Assembly: GCF_040289485.1 (NCBI RefSeq)
Contig: NZ_PSLG01000018.1
Span: forward strand, 1-34,863
Direction: 5' to 3'
From: Thermoflexus sp040289485
GTDB taxonomy: Bacteria > Chloroflexota > Anaerolineae > Thermoflexales > Thermoflexaceae
Length of the DNA: 34,863 nt
The position numbers and the translations under genes are program-made. Shown here piece after piece: positions 6,684-13,119 of the stretch (position 1 is the stretch's first letter; every line of letters begins with the position of its first letter). A model generated the notes under the pieces. It did not search any database. It had not been told where the DNA came from and worked only from the letters and a program-made list of their open reading frames with translations.

Positions 6684-7598
6684 ATGTCCAGGTTGATGTC
6701 GCTGGCCGAGGCGATCTCCCGCTACGTCCACGACGGGGACCTCATCTACCTGGCGGGGTTCACCCACCTGATTCCCTTCGCCGCCGGACATGAGATCATC
6801 CGCCAGCGGAAGCGGGGCCTGACCCTGGCCCGGGCGACGCCGGACCTGATCTACGATCAGATGGTGGCGGCCGGGTGCGCCCGGCGGCTGATCTTCTCGT
6901 GGGCGGGGAACCCCGGCGTGGGGATGCTCCACGCCGTCCGCCGGGCGGTGGAGCGAGGGGAGATCGAGATCGAGGAATACACCCACTTCGCCATGGTGGC
7001 GCGGCTGATGGCCGGGGCGGCCGGCCTCCCCTTCATGCCCATGCGTCCCTCCGGCCACGATCTGCCGCGGGTCAACCCGAACTACCGGGAGATCGCCTGC
7101 CCGTTCACCGGGGAGCGTCTGTGGGCCGTCCCCGCCCTCCATCCGGATGTGGCCATCGTGCACGTCCAGCGGGCCGACGAGGAGGGCAACGCCCAGATCT
7201 GGGGGATCGTGGGGGAGCAGAAGGAGGCCGCGCTGGCCGCCCGGCGGGTGATCGTGACGGCGGAGGAGATCGTCCCGCCGGAGGCCATCCGTCGGGATCC
7301 CAACCGCACCCTCCTCCCCGGCTTCCTGGTCACAGCCGTCTGCCATGTGCCTTACGGCGCGCACCCCTCCTATGCCCAGGGTTACTACGACCGCGACAAC
7401 GCGTTCTATGGGGAATGGGATTCCATCTCGCGGGATCCTTCCCGCCTGCAGGCCTGGCTGGAGGAATGGGTCTACGGCGTCCCGGACCGGGCGGCCTACT
7501 GGGAGCGGCTGGGCCCCGAGGCCCATCGCCGGCTGGCGGTGGGCCCAGCGTGGAGCGCGCCGGTGAACTACGGAGAGGTCGCGGGGGCGATTCGCTAA
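6684..7598 (+). CDS. Family I CoA-transferase alpha subunit (GctA-like), without a beta subunit nearby
   Basis: This resembles subunit A of glutaconate or 3-oxoacid CoA-transferases, which move CoA between carboxylic acids. Visible family text includes DGDLIYLAGFTHLIPFAAGH (residues 14-33), RLMAGAAGLPFMPMRPSGHD in the middle, and PALHPDVAIVHVQRADEEGN then GIVGEQKEAALAARRVIVTA. Length is about 304 residues from ATG at 6684; a second ATG lies at 6696. The catalytic glutamate of this enzyme class sits in the beta subunit, normally encoded next door. Here the following gene is an unrelated membrane protein. The subunit may therefore pair with a distant partner or have another role. Identification of the family is firm; the substrate is unknown. 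Confidence 0.78.
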   Translation: MSRLMSLAEAISRYVHDGDLIYLAGFTHLIPFAAGHEIIRQRKRGLTLARATPDLIYDQMVAAGCARRLIFSWAGNPGVGMLHAVRRAVERGEIEIEEYTHFAMVARLMAGAAGLPFMPMRPSGHDLPRVNPNYREIACPFTGERLWAVPALHPDVAIVHVQRADEEGNAQIWGIVGEQKEAALAARRVIVTAEEIVPPEAIRRDPNRTLLPGFLVTAVCHVPYGAHPSYAQGYYDRDNAFYGEWDSISRDPSRLQAWLEEWVYGVPDRAAYWERLGPEAHRRLAVGPAWSAPVNYGEVAGAIR

Positions 7599-7613
7599 AC
7601 CAGGAGGAAAAAG

Positions 7614-7967
7614 ATGTTCTTCATCCGCTATCGCTATGTGCGCCTCTTCATCGCTCTCCTGGCCCTGGCCTGGCTGGGGGTCTGGATCGGCCTGCGGCCC
7701 CAGGGCCCGGCGCTGATCGGCGTGATCCTGGCCCTTATCTGGACGGCCCTCTCCGGGATCCATCCCCCGGGGGTCTACGCCTGGCTGATCACCCCGACTT
7801 GCCCCCAATGCGGGGGCCGGCTCCGCTGGTCCATCGTCCAGCCCGACGACCACGATCCTTACGTCGAGGAGGTGCGGGTGGCCTGCCCGCGGTGCGGCTG
7901 GGGGCAGGTGGAGTTCCGCAATTTCGTAGGGCCGCTGGCCGCCGGGCCGGCGTATCCGGAGCGATAG
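7614..7967 (+). CDS. Small membrane protein with a zinc-ribbon-like cytoplasmic domain
   Basis: This is a 117-residue protein of unknown function. Residues 9-50 hold two hydrophobic segments (LFIALLALAWLGVWIGL and ALIGVILALIWTALSGI). The C-terminal half carries two cysteine pairs, CPQCGG near residue 63 and CPRCGW near residue 95, which form a plausible zinc ribbon. The start is clear: ATG at 7614 after AGGAGG. It follows the CoA-transferase subunit by 15 bases and is probably in the same transcript. It converges with arginase, whose stop lies 19 bases away. Confidence 0.7.
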   Translation: MFFIRYRYVRLFIALLALAWLGVWIGLRPQGPALIGVILALIWTALSGIHPPGVYAWLITPTCPQCGGRLRWSIVQPDDHDPYVEEVRVACPRCGWGQVEFRNFVGPLAAGPAYPER

Positions 7968-7986
7968 GGCACCCCCCGGCCCGCTT

Positions 7987-8889
7987 TCAGAGGATCTGCT
8001 GGCCCAGCAACGAGGCCAGCAACTCTACCGCCAGCTCCGCCGTCCGGTTCCGTTCGTCCAGGATCGGGTTGATCTCCACCACGTCCACTGAGCCCACGCG
8101 CCCGCTGTCGGCCAGGAGCTCCATCGCCAGATGGGCCTCGCGATAGGTGAGGCCGCCCGGCACGGGGGTCCCCACCCCCGGCGCCACCTGCGGATCCAGG
8201 GCGTCCAGGTCCAGGCTGACATGCAGGCGCGGCCACGCCTTCAGGCGGGTGAGGGCCTGGCGGACCACGGTGGCGATGCCCCACTCGTCGACCTCACGCA
8301 TGGTAAAGACCAACATCCCGCTCTCCGCCATCGCCTCCCGCTCTCCCGGATCCAGGGATCGCACTCCGATGAGGACCACCTGCTCGGGCCGGAGGGTGGG
8401 GCCGGGGTCGCCGATCCCCACCAGGCGGGGATGCCCCCGTCCGACCAGATGGGCCAGCGGCATGCCGTGGATGTTCCCGGAAGGCGAGGTCTCGGGGGTG
8501 TTGAAATCCCCGTGGGCATCGATCCAGATCACCCCGACAGGGCCCGCCGCCGCCACCACGCCGGCGATGGTCCCCATGGCGATGGAGTGATCCCCTCCCA
8601 GGATGATCGGAAAGCGCCCGACGGCCACGGCCTCCCGCACCGCCGCGAAAACCCGCTCGCAGGCTTCGGCCACCGCCTCCAGATGTCGCATCCCGTTCCG
8701 TGGCGCATCGTCGCGAACCTCCTCGGGGACGGGCACGGCGATGTTGCCGCCGTCCTCCACGAGGTAGCCCAGGCGTTCCAGCCGCGCCTGCAGGCCTGCG
8801 TAGCGGACGGCGCTGGGTCCCATGTCCACCCCGCGCCGCCCCTGCCCCAGGTCCATCGGGACGCCCAGGATGCGCACCGCCCGCCGCAT
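7987..8889 (-). CDS. rocF: Arginase
   Basis: This cytoplasmic ureohydrolase splits L-arginine into ornithine and urea. All binuclear manganese ligands are visible: His101 in GGDHS, Asp124, His126 and Asp128 in DAHGD, and Asp227 and Asp229 in SLDLDALDP. The loop DFNTPETSPSGNIHGMPLAH (128 onward) with His141 is typical of true arginases rather than agmatinases, and VDVVEINP supplies Glu272. The 300-residue length fits. The start lies nine bases after the HAD phosphatase stop, so it ends the EF-P/FabF/HAD gene row. It is the first of two ureohydrolases in the window. Confidence 0.92.
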   Translation of the reverse strand: MRRAVRILGVPMDLGQGRRGVDMGPSAVRYAGLQARLERLGYLVEDGGNIAVPVPEEVRDDAPRNGMRHLEAVAEACERVFAAVREAVAVGRFPIILGGDHSIAMGTIAGVVAAAGPVGVIWIDAHGDFNTPETSPSGNIHGMPLAHLVGRGHPRLVGIGDPGPTLRPEQVVLIGVRSLDPGEREAMAESGMLVFTMREVDEWGIATVVRQALTRLKAWPRLHVSLDLDALDPQVAPGVGTPVPGGLTYREAHLAMELLADSGRVGSVDVVEINPILDERNRTAELAVELLASLLGQQIL

Positions 8890-8898
8890 GCGCCGCCC

Positions 8899-9564
8899 TC
8901 AGTAGAAGCGCTCGATGGGCCAGCCCCGCCGCCGCGCCAGCCGGCGGAGCCGCGGGTCCGGGTTGACGGCGACGGGATGGCCGACCCGCAGGAGCAGGGG
9001 GAGATCGGTGTAACTGTCCGAGTAGAAGTAACTTCGGGCGAGATCCACCCCGGTCTCCGCGGCGTAGCGTTCGACCCAATACACTTTGCCGGGGCCGTAG
9101 CAAGGGGGCTCCACCACCCGGCCGGTGAGCCGCCCGTCCACGACCTCCAGGCGGGTGCACAGGTGGTCGGGGATGTCCAGGGCCTCCGCCAGGGGACGCA
9201 CCACATACTCGGTGGCCGCGGAGACCAAGGCCAGGCGATGTCCCTGCTCGCGGTGCCAGGCGATCCGCCGGACGGCCCCGGGGGCGATATAGGGGCGCAC
9301 CCACTCCTCGAACCAGCGGCGGGTCTCCTCTCGGAAGGCCTCCGCGTCGGCCCCGGCGATCATGGCGGTGAGCCGGGCGTTGGCGCGGGGGAACTCCAAC
9401 AGCCCCAGGTAATAGCGGAGGGCCAGCCCGATGAAGGTCCACCACACCGGCCAGGTCATCCGGCCGCTCCGGCGCAGATACCGCACCCACTGCTGCCCGG
9501 AGCTCACCGAGAGCACGGTGTGGTCGACGTCGAAGAACGCTGCGACGGACCCGGCCGCTGTCAT
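8899..9564 (-). CDS. HAD-superfamily subfamily IB phosphatase (SerB-like)
   Basis: This is probably a soluble or membrane-near phosphomonoesterase. The DxD nucleophile motif is FFDVDHTV (about residues 10-17), motif II is the Ser in LVSAATEYVV, and the acidic motif is YSDSYTDLPLL near residue 182. These are the HAD-IB features shared by phosphoserine phosphatase and by the HAD enzymes linked to lysophosphatidate metabolism. The hydrophobic stretch around residues 36-56 (MTWPVWWTFIGLALRYYLGL) belongs to the cap or a membrane contact. Its 221 residues match the IB family. The start follows GGAGGGG. Its position next to FabF is consistent with a lipid substrate, but phosphoserine is equally possible. 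Confidence 0.82.
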   Translation of the reverse strand: MTAAGSVAAFFDVDHTVLSVSSGQQWVRYLRRSGRMTWPVWWTFIGLALRYYLGLLEFPRANARLTAMIAGADAEAFREETRRWFEEWVRPYIAPGAVRRIAWHREQGHRLALVSAATEYVVRPLAEALDIPDHLCTRLEVVDGRLTGRVVEPPCYGPGKVYWVERYAAETGVDLARSYFYSDSYTDLPLLLRVGHPVAVNPDPRLRRLARRRGWPIERFY

Positions 9565-9593
9565 CCGAATCCCCTCCGGGGGCGCAGGCCCGC

Positions 9594-10841
9594 TCAGCGG
9601 CCCTCCCAGCGCCGGAGCACCAGCACGCTGTTATGGCCGCCGAAGCCGAAGGCGTTGGTGATGGCGATGCGGACCGGATGGCGGCGGGCCATGTTCGGCA
9701 CGTAGTCCAGGTCGCACTCCGGATCGGGATCCTGGAGGTTGATGGTCGGGGGGAGGATCCCCTCCCGGATGGCCATCACGCAGAAGATGGCCTCCAGGGC
9801 GCCGGTGGCCCCGATCATGTGGCCGGTCATCGATTTGGTGGCGCTGATCGGGATCTCGTAGGCCCGCTCCCCGAAAACCGTCTTGATGGCCATGGTCTCC
9901 GTCTTGTCGTTCAGGGGGGTGCCGGTGCCGTGGGCGTTGATGTAATCCACCTCCTCCGGGCGGACGCCGGCCTTGCGCAAGGCCTTGGCCATCGCCCGGG
10001 CCGCCCCCGCCCCGTTCTCGTCGGGGGCGATGGGATGATAGGCGTCGGAGGTGGCCCCATAGCCGATGATCTCGGCCAGGGGCTCGGCCCCCCGGGCCAG
10101 GGCGAACTCCAGGTCCTCCAGCACCAGGACGGCCGCCCCCTCCCCCATCACGGTCCCGTCCCGATGGCGGTCGAAGGGCCGACAGGCCCCGGCCGGGTCG
10201 TCGTTGCGGCGCGACATCGCCCCGATGCGGTCGAAGGCGGCGATACCGATATAGGTGACGCTGGCCTCGGCGCCACCGGCGATGCAAACCCGGCAGTCAC
10301 CGCTGCGGATCAGTTCGTAGGCGATGCCGATGGCGTCGGCGCCGGCGGCGCAGGCCGAGACGGTGGCGAAGTTGGGGCCCCGGGCCCCCAGTTCGATGGC
10401 GATCTGGGCCGAGGCGCCGTCGGCGATGACCATGGGGATCACGAAGGGATGGAGGAGGCGGGGGCTCTTGTGCAGGGCGATCTCCACCCCGTCGGCGAAG
10501 CTCTGGGCCCCGCCGATGGCCGACCCGATGATCACCCCCACCTCATCGGCGATCTCCTCGGTGACGCGCAGGCCCGCCTGGCGCACCGCCTCCTGCGTCG
10601 CCGCCACGGCGAACTGCTCGAAGCGGTCGCGCCGTCGCGCCTCCCGTGCGTCCATGTAGTTCAGGGGATCGAAGCCCTTCACCTCGGCGGCGATGCGGAC
10701 GTTGAGGTTCGAGGCGTCGAACAGGGTGATGGGCCCCACGCCGGAACGCCCGGCGATGGCGTTCGCCCACGTCGTCGGCACATCCAGGCCCAGAGGGGTG
10801 ACAGCCCCCATCCCGGTGATCACCACGCGTCGCGGTCGCAT
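9594..10841 (-). CDS. fabF: 3-oxoacyl-ACP synthase II
   Basis: Elongates acyl-ACP by two carbons per cycle in type II fatty-acid synthesis. The KAS I/II triad is complete: Cys164 in VSACAAGADA, His304 in NAHGTGTPLND and His341 in GHMIGATGALE. The N-terminus RRVVITGMGAVTPLG and the 415-residue length are standard. ATG at 10841 is preferred because GGGAGG precedes it; the frame remains open further upstream into the EF-P end. It follows EF-P by 38 bases and precedes the HAD phosphatase by 29, so all may share the EF-P promoter. FabH and AcpS are encoded elsewhere in the window, so the fatty-acid genes are split. Confidence 0.94.
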   Translation of the reverse strand: MRPRRVVITGMGAVTPLGLDVPTTWANAIAGRSGVGPITLFDASNLNVRIAAEVKGFDPLNYMDAREARRRDRFEQFAVAATQEAVRQAGLRVTEEIADEVGVIIGSAIGGAQSFADGVEIALHKSPRLLHPFVIPMVIADGASAQIAIELGARGPNFATVSACAAGADAIGIAYELIRSGDCRVCIAGGAEASVTYIGIAAFDRIGAMSRRNDDPAGACRPFDRHRDGTVMGEGAAVLVLEDLEFALARGAEPLAEIIGYGATSDAYHPIAPDENGAGAARAMAKALRKAGVRPEEVDYINAHGTGTPLNDKTETMAIKTVFGERAYEIPISATKSMTGHMIGATGALEAIFCVMAIREGILPPTINLQDPDPECDLDYVPNMARRHPVRIAITNAFGFGGHNSVLVLRRWEGR

Positions 10842-10879
10842 CGAGGCCTCCCATCGGAGCGGGGATGGGCCCGGGTCGC

Positions 10880-11440
10880 TCACGCCACCCGGGTGACATA
10901 CTCACCGGTCCGCGTGTCCACGCGGATGATATCCCCTGCGTTCACGAACAGGGGGACCCGCAGGCGATAGCCGGTCTCCACCACCACCCACTTGTCGGCG
11001 CCCGAGGCGGTGTCGCCCTTCACGCCGGGCTCGGCCTCCACCACCCGCAGATCCACGGTCACCGGGAGCTCCACCCCCAGGGGTTCGCCCTCGTATTCCC
11101 GCAGGGTCAGGGTGATCCCCTCCTTGAGGAAGTTCACTGCCTCCCCCAGCCGCTCCGCCGGCACCGGGATCTGCTCATACGTCCGGGTGTCCATCATGTA
11201 GTAGAGATCGCCGTCCCGATACAGGAACTGGACCTCCCGGTTCTCCACCCGGATGTCCTGAACCCGGTCGCCGGACAGGAAGGTCTTGTCGATGATGACG
11301 CCGGTGCGCAGGTTGCGCAGTTTGGTGCGGATGAAGGCGTTCCCCCGGCCCGGCTTGTGATGCTGATACTCCAGGACCTCGTAGATCTGGCCGTCCAGGA
11401 TGAACGTGGTGCCCTTGCGCAGGTCGTTCACGTCGATCAT
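10880..11440 (-). CDS. efp: Translation elongation factor P
   Basis: Binds between the P and E sites of the ribosome and relieves stalling at proline runs. The three beta-barrel domains are visible in order: KOW-like domain I (MIDVNDLRKGTTFILDGQ), domain II from about residue 65, and the C-terminal OB domain ending in IRVDTRTGEYVTRVA. The 186-residue length is standard. The tip loop reads HHKPGRGNAF, placing arginine at position 32 where many bacteria have lysine. Known modifications (beta-lysyl on Lys34-type sites, rhamnosyl on Arg32, 5-aminopentanol on Lys32) cannot be assigned from here. The ATG follows GGGGGAGGA, and a promoter lies about 60 bases upstream. Confidence 0.95.
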   Translation of the reverse strand: MIDVNDLRKGTTFILDGQIYEVLEYQHHKPGRGNAFIRTKLRNLRTGVIIDKTFLSGDRVQDIRVENREVQFLYRDGDLYYMMDTRTYEQIPVPAERLGEAVNFLKEGITLTLREYEGEPLGVELPVTVDLRVVEAEPGVKGDTASGADKWVVVETGYRLRVPLFVNAGDIIRVDTRTGEYVTRVA

Positions 11441-11499
11441 CGCCGTCCTCCCCCCAGATGGCCGGATCGTCTCCGGGATCCTGCGGATGCTTCCATCGC

Positions 11500-11529
11500 A
11501 TTATAAACAGGGGGAAGAGCCGTCGTCAA
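11500..11529 (-). promoter_or_regulatory. Promoter of efp
   Basis: The minus strand reads TTGACG (11529-11524), an 18-base spacer, then the perfect -10 TATAAT (11505-11500). Transcription would begin near 11493, about 50 bases before the EF-P ATG. It drives EF-P and possibly fabF, the HAD phosphatase and arginase. Confidence 0.7.
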
Positions 11530-11621
11530 AGCCCGTCCAAGGAACGCTCGTCGGCGCGGCCGCGCTGGCGCGGGCAGCCCAGATCGGCCAGAATGGAACA
11601 GCCAGGGTGGAGGGAGACGCC

Positions 11622-12854
11622 ATGCCAGAGTTCTTCACGGTCCTTCCGCCGGAGGACGCCCTGCGGCGGCTGCGGGGCCATCTCCAGATCCCCCTCCCAG
11701 CGGAGGAGGTCCCGCTGGCCGAGGCCCTGGGCCGGGTCCTGGCCGAGCCCCTCCGGGCCCCGGAGCCCCTGCCGGCCTTCCCGCGGAGCACCGTGGACGG
11801 CTACGCGGTGCGGGCGGCGGACACCTTCGGGGCCACCGAAGGCCTCCCGGCCTACCTGCGAGTGATTGGAGAGGTCCCCATGGGCCGGCCGCCGGCTTTC
11901 CGAGTGGGGCCGGGCGAGGCCGCGTGGATCTCCACAGGGGGCATGCTCCCGGAGGGGGCCGACGCCGTCGTGATGGTGGAGCGGACACAGCGGCTGGACG
12001 AGGAGACGCTGGAGGTGTTCCGCCCGGTGGCCCCCGGGGAGAACGTGATCGCTGTGGGGGAGGATGTAGCGGCCGGTGCGGTGGCCTTCCCCGCCGGCCA
12101 TCGGGTGCGGCCCCAGGACCTGGGCGCCTTGGCGGCCCTGGGGATCGTCCGCGTGCCGGTGGTGCGCCGGCCCCGGGTGGCCCTGGTGGGCAGCGGCGAT
12201 GAGATCGTCCCGCCCGACCGAACCCCCGGTCCCGGCCAGGTGCGGGATGTGAACACCTTCTCCTTGCTGGGGTTGATCCGCCAGCACGGCGGGGAGCCCC
12301 TCCCCTTCGGCATCGCCCCCGACCGCCTGGAGGATCTGGAAGCGATGGCCCGTCGCGCCCTCGCGGCGGCCGACCTCCTGGTCTTCACCGCCGGGAGCTC
12401 GGTGGGCACCCGCGACCTGACGGCGACGGTGATCACGCGCCTGGGGTCGCCGGGGATCCTGGCCCACGGCCTGGCCATCAAACCCGGCAAGCCGACCCTG
12501 GTGGCCTTCTGCGATGGCAAGCCGGTGCTGGGGCTCCCCGGCAACCCGGTCTCGGCCTTCGTGGTCGCCCGCATGCTCCTGGTCCCCCTGCTCTACGCCA
12601 TGCAGGGCCTGGAGCCCCCGGCGCCGATCCAACAGCCCGCCCGCCTCACCCACAACATCCCCTCGGCCCCGGGCCGCATCGACTGGGTCCCGGTGCGCCT
12701 GGAGCGGCGGGAGGACGGCTGGTGGGCTGAGCCCCTGTTCGGCAAAAGCAACCTGATCTTCACCCTCGCCCGCTCCGACGGCCTGGTGATGGTCCCCCTG
12801 GATCTCAATGGCCTGCAGGCGGGCGACCGGGTGGAGGTCTGGCGCTGGGATTGA
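11622..12854 (+). CDS. moeA: Molybdopterin molybdenumtransferase
   Basis: Inserts molybdate into adenylated molybdopterin in the last step of molybdenum cofactor synthesis. Family signatures are present in order: the N-terminal EEVPLAEALGRVLAEPLRAP, FPRSTVDGYAVRA near residue 54, ISTGGMLPEGADAVVMVE, and the MoaB/Mog-like domain VALVGSGDEIV, QVRDVNTFSL and the stretch TAGSSVGTRDLTATVI, then KPGKPTLVAF and VLGLPGNPVSAFV. The length of 410 residues is normal. ATG at 11622 is chosen because it follows GGAGGGAG; the frame is open further upstream but overlaps the efp promoter. It heads the plus-strand row. No other molybdenum cofactor gene is in view. Confidence 0.93.
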   Translation: MPEFFTVLPPEDALRRLRGHLQIPLPAEEVPLAEALGRVLAEPLRAPEPLPAFPRSTVDGYAVRAADTFGATEGLPAYLRVIGEVPMGRPPAFRVGPGEAAWISTGGMLPEGADAVVMVERTQRLDEETLEVFRPVAPGENVIAVGEDVAAGAVAFPAGHRVRPQDLGALAALGIVRVPVVRRPRVALVGSGDEIVPPDRTPGPGQVRDVNTFSLLGLIRQHGGEPLPFGIAPDRLEDLEAMARRALAAADLLVFTAGSSVGTRDLTATVITRLGSPGILAHGLAIKPGKPTLVAFCDGKPVLGLPGNPVSAFVVARMLLVPLLYAMQGLEPPAPIQQPARLTHNIPSAPGRIDWVPVRLERREDGWWAEPLFGKSNLIFTLARSDGLVMVPLDLNGLQAGDRVEVWRWD

Positions 12855-12866
12855 GTGGGGGACGCA

Positions 12867-13082
12867 ATGCCGCTGGAGATCCATCTGGACGACGTCGTCC
12901 AGTTGCGCAAACCCCATCCGTGCGGGGGGACGGAGTGGCAGGTGGTGCGGGTGGGAGCGGATATTGGGATCCGCTGCCTGACCTGCGGCCGCCGGGTCCT
13001 GATGCCCCGGCGCGAGTTCGAACGCCGGGTGCGCCGGATCGTGCGCTGCACCCGCCCGTCCCTTCCCCCCATCGAAGGATGA
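12867..13082 (+). CDS. DUF951 family small zinc-ribbon-like protein
   Basis: This 71-residue protein matches the DUF951 family by its opening LEIHLDDVVQLRKPHPCGG, followed by WQVVRVGADIGIRCLTCGR and a basic tail. Three cysteines (CGG and CLTC) may bind metal. The family is short, widespread in Firmicutes and Chloroflexota, and of unknown function; its basic, compact form suggests nucleic-acid or ribosome contact, which is an inference. ATG at 12867 follows a GGGGGA stretch; a GTG at 12855 directly after the moeA stop is an alternative. It lies between moeA and the peroxidase fusion and is probably co-transcribed with them. Confidence 0.85.
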   Translation: MPLEIHLDDVVQLRKPHPCGGTEWQVVRVGADIGIRCLTCGRRVLMPRREFERRVRRIVRCTRPSLPPIEG

Positions 13083-13119
13083 GATCGGCCGTCGGAAATC
13101 CTCGGGAAGGAGGGGCCCC

